64,000 nucleotides of DNA from Synechococcus sp. PCC 7502 (GTDB taxonomy: Bacteria > Cyanobacteriota > Cyanobacteriia > Pseudanabaenales > Pseudanabaenaceae). The notes beneath the pieces were generated by a model. It was not told the DNA's origin, ran no database searches, and worked only from the letters and a program-made list of their open reading frames with translations. Location of the stretch: the NCBI RefSeq assembly GCF_000317085.1, contig NC_019702.1, positions 712,394 to 776,393 on the forward strand. Direction: 5' to 3'. The translations under genes and the position numbers were made by a program. Of the stretch, positions 26,672-35,548 are shown piece by piece (the first letter of the stretch is position 1; every line of letters starts with the position of its first letter).

Positions 26672-27526
26672 ATGAATGAAAGCCATGAGGAGCAGAGATC
26701 AATTAGGGAGTTTATCCGACCCCAAAAAGTTAACTCCAGTGTGTTTTGGCAAATTGCTGAAGATATCCCCCCCCGTTTAAAGATGGTTTTCACCATTACT
26801 TCCATTGCTCTTCCTTTTTTGTTATGGTGTGGAGTTAGCATCTTTGGACAGATTGATAGTAAGTTTTTACCTTCTCCTTGGCAAGTATTCATAGCATTTG
26901 GAAGACTGTGGAATAGTGGAGAACTGCAAAAAGATACAATCGCTAGTCTATGGCGGGTAGGAGTTGGTGCCTTATTAGTAGCCCTATTTTCGATTCCAAT
27001 TGGGGTTTTGATGGGGAGTTTTGCTAGTATTCGTGCCTTGCTAGAACCTCTATTCGGATTGGTGCGGTATATGCCTGCTCCCGCCTTTATTCCGTTACTA
27101 ATTCTCTATTTAGGAATTGGCGAAGAACCTAAAATTATGCTGATTTTTATTGGCGTATTTTTCTTTAATTCTTTAATGGTGATGGATACAGTTAAATTTG
27201 TACCAAAGGAATTAATTGAATCGACTTATATTCTTGGTGGGAACCGAACTTCAACCCTATTTCAAGTAATATTTCCCTATGTGACCCCAGGAATTCTAGA
27301 TGCCTGTAGAATTAACTTAGCCGCCGCTTGGCAGTTAGTAATTGTGTCTGAGTTAATTGCCGCCACTGAGGGACTAGGACGAAGAATTAGCGTGGCAGGT
27401 AGATTTCTTAAAACCGATGAAATTTTTGTGGGATTGATTGTAATTGGCGTGATTGGTCTATCCTTTGACTTGTTTTTTCAAGCCATGATTCGCTTTTCCT
27501 GTCAGTGGGCAAGCCAAAAACGCTAG
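26672..27526 (+). CDS. ABC transporter permease, probable guanidine importer
   Basis: 284 residues from ATG 26672; a TTG 30 bases earlier is possible but less likely. It has about six transmembrane helices. The family loop (LIESTYILGGNRTSTLFQVIFPYVTPGILDA, near residues 185-215) matches the EAA-type coupling segment of SsuC/TauC/NrtB permeases. It follows the binding-protein gene closely and precedes the ATPase gene by 57 bases. The three proteins should form one importer in the inner membrane. Confidence 0.9.
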   Translation: MNESHEEQRSIREFIRPQKVNSSVFWQIAEDIPPRLKMVFTITSIALPFLLWCGVSIFGQIDSKFLPSPWQVFIAFGRLWNSGELQKDTIASLWRVGVGALLVALFSIPIGVLMGSFASIRALLEPLFGLVRYMPAPAFIPLLILYLGIGEEPKIMLIFIGVFFFNSLMVMDTVKFVPKELIESTYILGGNRTSTLFQVIFPYVTPGILDACRINLAAAWQLVIVSELIAATEGLGRRISVAGRFLKTDEIFVGLIVIGVIGLSFDLFFQAMIRFSCQWASQKR

Positions 27527-27583
27527 GCTTCTAAATTAACTCAGTTTTTCTACCGTGTACTTGATTTACTATGTGCTGGTTTT

Positions 27584-28348
27584 ATGTATTTGCAAATAAA
27601 AAATCTCTATAAAAGTTTTCCAATTAAGTCGGGAGAATTATTAGTCCTCAAAGATATAAACATGACGATCTCCCAAGGTGAATATATTTGTGCTGTGGGA
27701 GCATCTGGATCTGGCAAATCCACACTGTTACGTCAAATTGCTGGACTAGACCGTCCGACTACTGGGGAAGTCAGAATTGATGGTCAGCTAATTACTGCAC
27801 CTGGACATGATCGCGGCATGATTTTTCAGCACTATACCCTTTATCCTTGGATGTCGGTTTTAGAAAATACAGAATTTGGACTGAAGTTATTAGGTGTGCC
27901 TAAGAAATTACGCCGTGAGCAAGCTAGTTACTATTTAAGTGTGGTCGGATTAACCAATTTTGCCCAAGCTTTACCGAAACAATTATCTGGTGGCATGAAA
28001 CAACGAGTAGCGATCGCCCGTGCCTTAGCCTCGGAACCCAAGGTATTACTAATGGATGAACCTTTCGGGGCATTGGATATTCACACAAAAGAATCTATGC
28101 ATGAGTTCATGATTGATCTCTGGCAACGTACTAACATTACAATTTTTATGATTACCCATGATGTGGAAGAGGCAGTATTTTTGGCAAATCGCATCTATGC
28201 CCTTGGCTCTCGTCCGGGTACTGTCCGCAAAGAAATTACAGTGGAATTGCCTGATCGCAGCTTTGCCGTTAAGCGTCATCCGATCTTTCACGATTACCGT
28301 GATGAATTAATGGAACTACTGCGTCAGCATGGTAAAGAAGCGATGTAG
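27584..28348 (+). CDS. ABC transporter ATP-binding protein, probable guanidine importer
   Basis: 254 residues. Walker A is GASGSGKST, the Q-loop region is IFQHYTLYPWMSV, the signature is LSGGMKQRVAIARAL and Walker B is VLLMDEPFGALD, followed by the MITHDVEEAVFLA H-loop. This is the SsuB/TauB/NrtD subgroup. It is the last of three importer genes behind the plus-strand guanidine-I riboswitch. No clear terminator is seen after it before the convergent aldolase gene. Confidence 0.92.
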   Translation: MYLQIKNLYKSFPIKSGELLVLKDINMTISQGEYICAVGASGSGKSTLLRQIAGLDRPTTGEVRIDGQLITAPGHDRGMIFQHYTLYPWMSVLENTEFGLKLLGVPKKLRREQASYYLSVVGLTNFAQALPKQLSGGMKQRVAIARALASEPKVLLMDEPFGALDIHTKESMHEFMIDLWQRTNITIFMITHDVEEAVFLANRIYALGSRPGTVRKEITVELPDRSFAVKRHPIFHDYRDELMELLRQHGKEAM

Positions 28349-28414
28349 AAAATATGATTTAGATAATCACCATCTTTGAACAATTTGAATTTGCATAAAA
28401 ATCATATAAAAACA

Positions 28415-28442
28415 TAAAAAAAGGATAGCCCTCAGACTACCC
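28415..28442 (-). terminator. Rho-independent terminator of the aldolase gene
   Basis: On the minus strand GGGTAG (28437-28442) pairs with CTATCC (28423-28428) around an 8-base loop, with one G-U pair. A run of seven T follows at 28416-28422. It lies 49 bases beyond the aldolase stop codon. Confidence 0.7.
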
Positions 28443-28490
28443 CGAACTTTATTCTAAGTTGTTAAAACTGTAAAAAATTAGTCTATAGAC

Positions 28491-29570
28491 TTACACAGAT
28501 ACAGCTACACGCACAGGAGCAGCATAAATACCTTTAGCATACTTAGCTGCAAATTCATCTAAGGATACAGCCTTAATCTTGCTGGCATTACCGGCAGTAC
28601 CAAATTGGTTATAGCGATCGGCGCAAACTTTCTGCATATACTTAATAGATGGCTTCAGGAAGTGACGAGGATCAAACTCCGCAGGAGCAGTAAACAATGC
28701 CTCACGCACAGCCGCAGTAATTGCTAAACGGCAGTCGGTATCAATATTAACTTTGCGTACCCCATTTTTAATGCCTTTTTGGATTTCTTCCACAGGTACA
28801 CCATAGGTTTCAGGAATTTCGCCACCGTACTGGTTAATTAATTCTAGTAAATCTTCAGGCACAGAGGAAGAACCATGCATTACTAAGTGAGTATTGGGCA
28901 AGCGGCGGTGAATTTCAGCAATGCGATCCATAGCCAAGATTTCGCCTGTGGGCTTGCGGCTAAACTTGTAGGCACCATGACTAGTACCAATCGCCACCGC
29001 CAGAGCATCCACTCCAGTTTGATTAACGAAATCGACAGCTTCATCGGGATCGGTTAACAGTTGATCATGGGAAAGTGTGCCTTCAAAACCATGTCCATCT
29101 TCCTTATCACCCTTGCCAGTTTCTAAGGAGCCAAGACAACCTAATTCGCCTTCAACGCTAACACCTACAGCATGTGCCACTTCAACCACAGAACGGGTTA
29201 CTTCCACGTTATACTCATAGCTAGATGGAGTTTTAGCATCTTCTTTTAATGAGCCATCCATCATCACACTGGTAAACCCATGACGAATTGCCGAGAAGCA
29301 AGTTGCAGGTCCATTACCATGATCTTGATGCATAGCAATAGGAATATTCGGGTAGGTTTCTACTGCTGCTAGAATTAAATGCTTAAGAAAGTATTCACCT
29401 GCATATTTACGGGCACCACGGGAAGCTTGCAAAATGACTGGACTATCAGTTTCGGCTGCGGCTTGCATGATGGCTTGGATTTGCTCCATGTTGTTAACGT
29501 TGTATGCTGGGATGCCATAACCATTTTCGGCGGCATGATCCAACAAAAGACGTAATGGGACGAGTGCCAT
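28491..29570 (-). CDS. fbaA: Class II fructose-bisphosphate aldolase
   Basis: 359 residues. Zinc-dependent aldolase that makes fructose 1,6-bisphosphate (and sedoheptulose bisphosphate in the Calvin cycle). Family marks are [21 protein letters not shown], the zinc and catalytic region [53 protein letters not shown] and [20 protein letters not shown]. Length matches the photosynthetic class IIB form (~359). It is monocistronic, with a terminator 49 bases downstream. Confidence 0.97.
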   Translation of the reverse strand: MALVPLRLLLDHAAENGYGIPAYNVNNMEQIQAIMQAAAETDSPVILQASRGARKYAGEYFLKHLILAAVETYPNIPIAMHQDHGNGPATCFSAIRHGFTSVMMDGSLKEDAKTPSSYEYNVEVTRSVVEVAHAVGVSVEGELGCLGSLETGKGDKEDGHGFEGTLSHDQLLTDPDEAVDFVNQTGVDALAVAIGTSHGAYKFSRKPTGEILAMDRIAEIHRRLPNTHLVMHGSSSVPEDLLELINQYGGEIPETYGVPVEEIQKGIKNGVRKVNIDTDCRLAITAAVREALFTAPAEFDPRHFLKPSIKYMQKVCADRYNQFGTAGNASKIKAVSLDEFAAKYAKGIYAAPVRVAVSV

Positions 29571-29675
29571 ATAGAATTCTCCTAAAGTTCTTGAAAAGTC
29601 GGTAATTCGATTAATTAAAATCTTAAGACATTTTGATCAATTCTTAACTATAGATATTTTTCTGCATACAAATTT

Positions 29676-31121
29676 ATGACTGCTATCTCCATCGTCTGGC
29701 ATCGTCGGGACTTACGCTTACAGGACAACCCTGCTCTGGCAAAAGCAGCCGTAATCCCCAATAGTGAAACCGTAGGAATCTTTATTTTTGATCCAGATAT
29801 TCTTAAAAGCCCAGAAACTGGTGGAGGCAAAGTTGACTTTATGTTGGGATGCCTCAAGGAACTACAACAGAGCTACAGAGAATTAGGAAGCGAGTTACTA
29901 TGTTTTTATGGTAACCCTAAAGAAGTCTTAGCCAAGTTGGCACAAGTCCTAAAACCCCAAAGACTATTTTTTAATCAAGATGTTGAGCCTTCAGCAATTA
30001 AAAGAGATCAAGCAGTAATCCAAGAATTATCGGCAATTGGGATTGAGGTTAAAGGATTTTTAGATATTGCCTTACATGCTCCACAGGCGATCGCCACCAA
30101 ATCAACGGGTGAACCATACAAAGTATATAGTCCCTTTTGGAAAAACTGGATTACCCAACCTAAGCCTTCTCCTTTACCTAAGCCCCAAAAACTCCTAGGT
30201 TTAAAAAACTGTGATGGACTCGATGCCATACCATTACCCAGTCTTGCTGAGTTAGGATTTAGCCATAATCAAACCATACCTGCATCGGGTGAAGAGATCG
30301 CCCAAAAGTTATTAACAGAATTTTGTGACTCTCAAAAACTATATAACTATAAAAAAGATAGAGACTTTCCTGCGATCGATGGCACTTCTAACCTCAGCCC
30401 ACATTTACGATTTGGTACGATCGGGATCAGAGACTGCTGGGCAGCTACAGTGGCTGTAATGATAGATGCAGAGGCAGATATTACATCAGAACAGGATCAA
30501 AGAAATGCTCAAAAATTGGAAGGTATTCAAACTTGGCGACAGGAACTAGCATGGCGGGAATTTTATCAGCATGTATTATTTCATTTTCCCCAACTTAGTC
30601 AATCTGCCTATCGTCCCCAAATGCAAAGATTTGCATGGGATCAAAACCATGAATATTTCCAAGCATGGAGTAATGGACGCACAGGTTATCCCATTGTCGA
30701 TGCCGCAATGCGTCAGTTAAACCAAACTGGATGGATGCACAATCGCTGTCGAATGATCGTAGCAAGTTTTCTGACCAAAGATTTAATCCTTAACTGGCAG
30801 TGGGGAGAATTATATTTTATGCAAAAGCTGATCGATGGAGATTTAGCAGCCAATAATGGCGGTTGGCAATGGAGTGCATCCAGTGGCATGGATACTCAGC
30901 CTTTAAGGATTTTTAATCCCAGTTCTCAGGCTTTAAAGTTTGATCCTGAAGGGACATACATACGCAGATGGTTACCAGAATTAGTACATTTAACTACTGC
31001 TGAATTGTTAAGCGGCAATATCTCTAACTATCAATTGCAGAAATCTAATTATCCTGCTCCTATAGTTGATCACGCTATTCAACAACGCAAATTTAAAGAG
31101 CGTTATCAGTTGTGTAAATAA
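29676..31121 (+). CDS. phrA: Cyclobutane pyrimidine dimer photolyase
   Basis: 481 residues. Light-driven repair of UV-induced cyclobutane dimers. The N-terminal Rossmann domain starts ISIVWHRRDLRLQDNPALAK and binds the antenna chromophore. The C-terminal FAD domain includes GIQTWRQELAWREFYQHVLF, AMRQLNQTGWMHNRCRMIVA, FLTKDLILNWQWGELYFMQ and NNGGWQWSASSGMD, matching class I CPD photolyases. The stop codon lies 11 bases before the IS1-family element, so the gene is intact. Confidence 0.95.
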   Translation: MTAISIVWHRRDLRLQDNPALAKAAVIPNSETVGIFIFDPDILKSPETGGGKVDFMLGCLKELQQSYRELGSELLCFYGNPKEVLAKLAQVLKPQRLFFNQDVEPSAIKRDQAVIQELSAIGIEVKGFLDIALHAPQAIATKSTGEPYKVYSPFWKNWITQPKPSPLPKPQKLLGLKNCDGLDAIPLPSLAELGFSHNQTIPASGEEIAQKLLTEFCDSQKLYNYKKDRDFPAIDGTSNLSPHLRFGTIGIRDCWAATVAVMIDAEADITSEQDQRNAQKLEGIQTWRQELAWREFYQHVLFHFPQLSQSAYRPQMQRFAWDQNHEYFQAWSNGRTGYPIVDAAMRQLNQTGWMHNRCRMIVASFLTKDLILNWQWGELYFMQKLIDGDLAANNGGWQWSASSGMDTQPLRIFNPSSQALKFDPEGTYIRRWLPELVHLTTAELLSGNISNYQLQKSNYPAPIVDHAIQQRKFKERYQLCK

Positions 31122-31220
31122 TGGATAGCCTGGTAGTGCATCAAAGTAATGTAGCATAGCAAAAAATATAAAATGCTTATTGTGTAGTCATCATAAAGTT
31201 CATGGACATAATACTTAGGT

Positions 31221-31707
31221 ATGAATGTCCTAAATGCAAAAAAAACATTTGTAGAGACTTTTGACACGATTTACTATCATCGGCATATAGGTGTAGAAAA
31301 GATTCATTTAGTCTTGCAAAGCCAAAGTGAAGGAGTAAGCTTGCGTGGAATTGCCCGATTAAGTGGATTAGCATACAACACAATAGTAAGCATCATTAGG
31401 CAAGCCTCGCAGAAAGCTCAAAGGATTCATAATCAGGAGGTTAAATCAGTAGTGATGAAATGTGGTCGTTCGTGGAAAAAACAGAAAAACTCCTTACCAA
31501 CAGAACTTGAGTCACAAGACTGTTGGATTGGGGTAAGCATAGCGGATAATAGTGGATTGATTTTAGCGGTAAGAGTCGGAAAATATACTGATGAGTAAAT
31601 CGAGGAAATAGTCGTAAGTACTGAAGGTAAAACGGATTACCAGCATTGGAATACAGATGGATGGGGAGGATATGAGAGAGTATTGACAGAAGAAGTAGAG
31701 CATTATA
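31221..31707 (+). pseudogene. IS1-family transposase, 5' part, truncated and with nonsense codon
   Basis: From ATG 31221 the frame includes GVSLRGIARLSGLAYNTIVS (InsA-type HTH) and DCWIGVSIADNSGLILAVRV (DDE core). The usual zinc-ribbon start is damaged: ECPKCKKN is present but in another frame, so a deletion or shift lies near 31240. A TAA at 31596-31598 stops the frame at GKYTDE. Beyond it the same frame continues (VVSTEGKTDYQHWNTDGWGG) to the IS5 insertion point. Confidence 0.88.
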
Positions 31708-32597
31708 GAGCCTGTTTCATATCTATTATGAGCAAGATTTATGATGCTTAGAAAATGCTAAATCCATACTCAAGTAGCCTAACAGATAAAGAATGGGAAA
31801 TTATAGAACCATTGCTCCCAAAGAAAAAGCAAACTAGACCGCCAACTTGGACAAAAAGACAAATTTTAGACGGCATACTCTACCAACTCAAAAACGGTTG
31901 TAATTGGCGAGATATGCCCCGAGACTTACCACCATTCTCTACAGTGTATCGATACTACAAAGAGTGGAAAGATACAGGTACATTTACTGCGATTATGGAA
32001 GCTTTACATGCAACAGCCCGTGAACAGTCAAAAAAAATCAAAATGGACAACTTTAATCATCATTGACTCACAAGCAGTGAAAAATACTTGTAATGCAAGT
32101 ATAGAATCCAAGGGCTTCTGCTCCTACAAAGCAACTAACGGGATCAAAAGACATTTAGCCGTTGACACTCTGGGATTTCCTTTCTTTACCTATTTAACAA
32201 GAGCAAATGTATCAGATGACCAAGGACTGATTGAAATGTTAACGATTAACATTGATTACTTCAAATCGAAGCCAGATGACATTACCCTAACTACGATATT
32301 GCTGGATAGTGGTTATCATATCGAAAAATTGACGACTGATTTACAGAAGGTTTATCCTGAGATTATGACTAAGATTAGGTTTGAAATTTCTCCTAAGGTA
32401 TCAAAGCAACAGAAGGCAGAAAAAGGTCTGTCTGGGTTTGTAGTTGTGCCGACAAGGTGGGTACTTGGGTTGAAAGATGCAAAATCTTAGTTAAGAACTT
32501 TGAGAGAACTCTCGTTAATGCTACAGCTAAACTCAATCTTTGCTTTATTCGCTTGATGCTAAAAACAATTGCTACTCATGAGATATGAAACAGGCTC
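31708..32597 (+). mobile_element. IS5-family insertion sequence inside the IS1 element, 890 bp
   Basis: Terminal inverted repeats start GAGCCTGTTTCATATCT at both ends (31708-31724 and the complement of 32581-32597), 17 of 17 identical. TATA flanks both sides (31704-31707 and 32598-32601). Removing the element and one TATA restores the IS1 reading CAT TAT ATT GGC (HYIGKDRTQK), which proves the order of insertion. It carries a decayed two-part transposase. Confidence 0.92.
31755..32588 (+). pseudogene. IS5-family transposase, frameshifted and missing the catalytic Glu region
   Basis: First segment 31755-32066 encodes MLNPYSSSLTDKEWEIIEPL and so on, the N-terminal domain, ending REQSKKIKMDNFNHH. 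The second segment (to 32490) continues one base forward at a run of eight A: TLIIIDSQAVKNTC with the first Asp, and TTILLDSGYH with the second. At GFVVVPTRWVLG the frame is lost. The usual VVER..W block with the catalytic Glu is deleted, and the tail (CKILVKNFERTLVNATAKLN) continues in another frame to TGA 32586-32588. The A-run shift might be programmed; the later deletion is not. Confidence 0.88.
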
Positions 32598-32601
32598 TAT
32601 A

Positions 32602-32855
32602 TTGGCAAGGATCGTACTCAAAAAATAGAGAGGACTAATAGTATTTTGAGTCAACAGACAGGAAGATTTCATCGACGACAGAATAAATTTAGCAAGCTAT
32701 GGAAGTGGGCAGAAATTGTAGTGAGATTTTTGGTTACTTTCGTGAATTGGATTTGGGTTGATTCTCGGAAAAATACAACTGCTTCCCAGAGAGCCAACTT
32801 AACTACCGAAAAGTGGAATTGGGGTAACGTTTGCTCCTACAGCACTCTATATTGA
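32602..32855 (+). pseudogene. IS1-family transposase, 3' part
   Basis: Continues the IS1 frame after the IS5 insertion: IGKDRTQKIERTNSILSQQT, then GRFHRRQNKFSKLWKWAEIV and VNWIWVDSR, the standard IS1 C-terminus with the final catalytic-region residues. It ends at TGA 32853-32855 just inside the right inverted repeat. It has no start codon of its own. Confidence 0.88.
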
Positions 32856-33002
32856 CGCACTACCGATAGCCTTGTATAAATTAAAATTTTATTGATTTTT
32901 TATCGATATAAAGTTACTGAAAACTATTCGATCAAACATGGGGCTTGTATAATCTCCACAACCAAGTAAAATTACACCAACACCACACTGCCAACCTAAA
33001 CC

Positions 33003-34283
33003 ATGTTCAAAAGTATAACCTCAAAGATCATTGCTTCCTGTTTAGGATTAATAACTTGCTTCTGGATCGTAGCTTGTCAACCAGAAACTCCAACTCCCCC
33101 TACAGCAACTGTGGCGACCGATCAACTTCGGTTGGGTATCGTCCTTCCTGCCACTGGTGACTTAGCCTCTATTGGCGCACCTATGGTTAAAGGGATTGAC
33201 TTTTTAATTGATACTGTCAATAACTGTGGTGGAGTGTTAGGCAAACCTATTCAAGTATTTAAAGAAGATGATCGGACGGAACCAACAGCGGGTGCAGAAG
33301 CAGTAACTAAACTAGTACAAGTTGATAAAGTTGGAGCGATCGTAGGTTCTTTTGCTAGCAGTGTCTCGACCGCAGGCATTGCCGTAGCAGCCCCCAATAA
33401 GGTGGTCATGATTTCCCCCGGCAGTACAAGTCCAGTATTTACAGAAAGAGCAAAAAAAGGTGACTTTGATGGTTATTGGTACCGTACTGCTCCACCTGAC
33501 ACCTATCAAGCTGCTGCCCTTGCTAACTTGGCATATAAAAAGGGATTTCGTAAAGTTTCTACGGTCGTAATTAATAATGACTATGGGGTCGGTTTTGAAA
33601 AAGTGTTTGTGGCAAAATTCAAGGAACTTGGAGGTCAAATCTTAAATGAAGCTAAACCAACTCGCTATGACCCTAAAGCTACTACCTTTGAAGCAGAGGC
33701 AAGAAGTGCGTTCGGTGGTAAACCTGACGCTGTAGCGGCGGTACTTTATCCTGAAACTGGAGCCCCACTAATCAAATCCGCCTACGAACAAGGATTAACC
33801 GAGGGTGTCACAATTATGTTAACCGATGGTGTGCAAACCGAAGATTTTCCCAAGGCGATCGGGAAATCTGCAAGTGGCAAACTGATTTTAGAGGGTGCTA
33901 TTGGCACCGTTCCCGGAGCTAGTGGCAAGTCCTTAGATACTTTTAGTAAAGCATTTACCGCAAAGACTAGTGAGTCCGTAGGAGCATTTGTTCCCCATTC
34001 TTACGATGCTGCTGCCTTAGTAGCACTTGCGGCTGAATCTGCTAAAAGTGGATCGGGCGAGGCAATTAAGTCTAAAATTCGTGAAGTTGCTAACCCTCCT
34101 GGTACCGAAGTTACAGATGTATGCGAAGCTTTAAAATTGGTTAAGGCAGGGACAGAAATTAACTACCAAGGGGCGAGTGGTAATGTTGACCTTGATGAAC
34201 TTGGTGATGTGAAAGGTAGCTATGATGTATGGACAGTTGAACCAACAGGTAAAATTAAAGTAATTGATAAGGTATCCCCATAA
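33003..34283 (+). CDS. LivJ-type ABC substrate-binding lipoprotein, orphan
   Basis: 426 residues. A signal peptide ends IVAC with lipidated Cys25, followed by a short Pro/Thr linker. The mature Peripla_BP_6 fold shows LRLGIVLPATGDLASIGAPM, VGAIVGSFASSVSTAGIAVA and NNDYGVGFEKVFVAKF. The family binds branched-chain or other amino acids, or urea. No permease or ATPase gene is nearby, so the partner transporter is elsewhere or it acts as a receptor. It starts 138 bases after the nested IS elements. Confidence 0.88.
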   Translation: MFKSITSKIIASCLGLITCFWIVACQPETPTPPTATVATDQLRLGIVLPATGDLASIGAPMVKGIDFLIDTVNNCGGVLGKPIQVFKEDDRTEPTAGAEAVTKLVQVDKVGAIVGSFASSVSTAGIAVAAPNKVVMISPGSTSPVFTERAKKGDFDGYWYRTAPPDTYQAAALANLAYKKGFRKVSTVVINNDYGVGFEKVFVAKFKELGGQILNEAKPTRYDPKATTFEAEARSAFGGKPDAVAAVLYPETGAPLIKSAYEQGLTEGVTIMLTDGVQTEDFPKAIGKSASGKLILEGAIGTVPGASGKSLDTFSKAFTAKTSESVGAFVPHSYDAAALVALAAESAKSGSGEAIKSKIREVANPPGTEVTDVCEALKLVKAGTEINYQGASGNVDLDELGDVKGSYDVWTVEPTGKIKVIDKVSP

Positions 34284-34288
34284 AGAAT

Positions 34289-34684
34289 ATGGCACTAGAC
34301 ATTCAAGCGGCACCTACAGGTGATGTTGTATTGTACTTACCCTATTGTAAAAGGGAGCAGCAACAGGCATTACCCTACGCTATTAGCCTTTATAAAGTTG
34401 GCAACTTACAAGGGGAAAGGCAAGTAGAGGGGGCTCCATCCGTTCCTTTCTCTGCTTTTTGGAAGGTTTCAACTTTACCTGTAGACCCCATTATTTGTAC
34501 GGTTATATTCACAAATGAAGTAAATGAAGAATACAAATATGAACTGGAGATGCAAAGTCTTGAACTTGTAAGGTATTTAATTGAAGTTATCCTTGTAGAT
34601 CGAGAAACACAGATAGTCGATTTTCCCCAAGCTTTTTACGCAAAATTATTTAGGTTAAAACTTGATGCGTTTGAAGGCAATTAA
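34289..34684 (+). CDS. Hypothetical protein, 131 aa
   Basis: MALDIQAAPTGDVVLYLPYC begins a soluble alpha/beta protein with a beta-rich first half and a helical YELEMQSLELVRYLIEVILV segment. It starts 5 bases after the binding-protein stop. The stop TAA (34682-34684) shares its last A with the ATG of a possible 45-residue ORF. I do not recognise the family. Tight spacing suggests co-transcription with the neighbours. Confidence 0.65.
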   Translation: MALDIQAAPTGDVVLYLPYCKREQQQALPYAISLYKVGNLQGERQVEGAPSVPFSAFWKVSTLPVDPIICTVIFTNEVNEEYKYELEMQSLELVRYLIEVILVDRETQIVDFPQAFYAKLFRLKLDAFEGN

Positions 34685-34821
34685 TGTATAATCCTGAGCT
34701 TAACAAGGGATTAAATCGAATTACTAAAATTATTACTGAGAGATTAATAAAGTGTCGTACACTACTTCAAAACGTTCTGAAAGACAAAAGCAAATCACCA
34801 ATATTGATTCGTTGGTTTTAA
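34684..34821 (+). CDS. Possible small ORF, 45 aa, overlapping the next gene
   Basis: ATG 34684 overlaps the previous stop (TAATG) and encodes MYNPELNKGLNRITKIITER and 25 more residues to TAA 34819-34821. It overlaps the start of the next ORF in another frame. It could be a coupled small gene, or the true N-terminus of the next protein joined by a -1 shift. The stop-start junction is the only support. Confidence 0.3.
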   Translation: MYNPELNKGLNRITKIITERLIKCRTLLQNVLKDKSKSPILIRWF

Positions 34822-35000
34822 AAATAGCTAGACAGGTGTATAGGTTGTACCAAGAGTCTTATCCTGAATTACCAACTCCCTACGGCATCGCAGTTAATCG
34901 TGGAACTATGACTGGTAAACTTATTTACTCTCATCCTATTCTTTTGCCGACGGAAATCTTTGTGCCAATTGAAATTATTGAATCAAGTGAATATCACTAG
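34752..35000 (+). CDS. Hypothetical protein, 82 aa
   Basis: Starts with GTG at 34752 and ends at TAG 34998-35000. The sequence SLVLKIARQVYRLYQESYPE has one amphipathic helix, followed by a short beta-type C-terminus (KLIYSHPILLPTEIFVPIEI). No motif is recognised. The start is weak: no ATG exists in frame before the coding part, and an overlapping ORF in another frame precedes it. It belongs to the same small cluster as the flanking unknown genes. Confidence 0.5.
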   Translation: MSYTTSKRSERQKQITNIDSLVLKIARQVYRLYQESYPELPTPYGIAVNRGTMTGKLIYSHPILLPTEIFVPIEIIESSEYH

Positions 35001-35034
35001 TTTGTACCTCAATTGCACTTAATTTTTACTTAAA

Positions 35035-35490
35035 ATGAGGCGATTCTATAGGTTATTTTTAGTTGTTTATTCTCTATTATGGGTATTACCTGCTCATGGG
35101 GATACTTCTAGTAAATGTCCAGATTCTTTTCAGGATTTAGCGATCTCCCTTAGTCAAGACTTACCAAGCTATCTAAATCGTACCTACACCAGGCTAAAAA
35201 TTAATCAGCAAGCTATAGTTGCGAGCTTACCAGACCTTAATCCCTTACCCTTAGTAACTGGTGATAGGAATTTACCTTCGCCCTCACAAATGTTTATATC
35301 TGTCTTAAGTGGGAAAGTCGGGCAAACTAAAAGTGAGACTCATCCCTACTGGTTATTTATAGTGAAGACAGAGAAAGGATGGCGGTTAGCAATGGCTTTT
35401 ACTAAAACTGGTAATGCTCCTATTCAAGATATTAGTGATGGGGCGATCGCTGACGCTACAAGCACTTGGCTTAGGGATCGTTGTCATTAA
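35035..35490 (+). CDS. Putative exported protein, 151 aa
   Basis: A signal peptide is clear: MRRFYRLFLVVYSLLWVLPAHG, with cleavage likely after AHG at residue 22. The mature part has a helical segment (CPDSFQDLAISLSQDLPSYL) and a beta-rich C-terminus (PYWLFIVKTEKGWRLAMAFT, TSTWLRDRC) with two Cys that could form a disulfide. The family is not recognised, though the pattern looks conserved rather than random. It lies 58 bases before petB on the same strand, with no evident functional link. Confidence 0.7.
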   Translation: MRRFYRLFLVVYSLLWVLPAHGDTSSKCPDSFQDLAISLSQDLPSYLNRTYTRLKINQQAIVASLPDLNPLPLVTGDRNLPSPSQMFISVLSGKVGQTKSETHPYWLFIVKTEKGWRLAMAFTKTGNAPIQDISDGAIADATSTWLRDRCH

Positions 35491-35548
35491 CTTGAGATTG
35501 TGAATTAGTGTTAATATTTTAAGTACAAACTACTGCAATTTTAAGTTC

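Larger units (their letters stand above)
31133..32864 (+). mobile_element. IS1-family insertion sequence, dead, interrupted by an IS5-family element
   Basis: Ends carry imperfect inverted repeats: GGTAGTGCATCAA at the left (31133) and, on the other strand, GGTAGTGCGTCAA at the right (ending 32864). The 8-base sequence GATAGCCT flanks both sides (31125-31132 and 32865-32872) as an intact target-site duplication, the size expected for IS1. Without the 890-base internal IS5 element and its duplicated TATA, the element would be 838 bases. Its transposase is broken in three ways. It landed between phrA and an ABC binding-protein gene. Confidence 0.9.
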
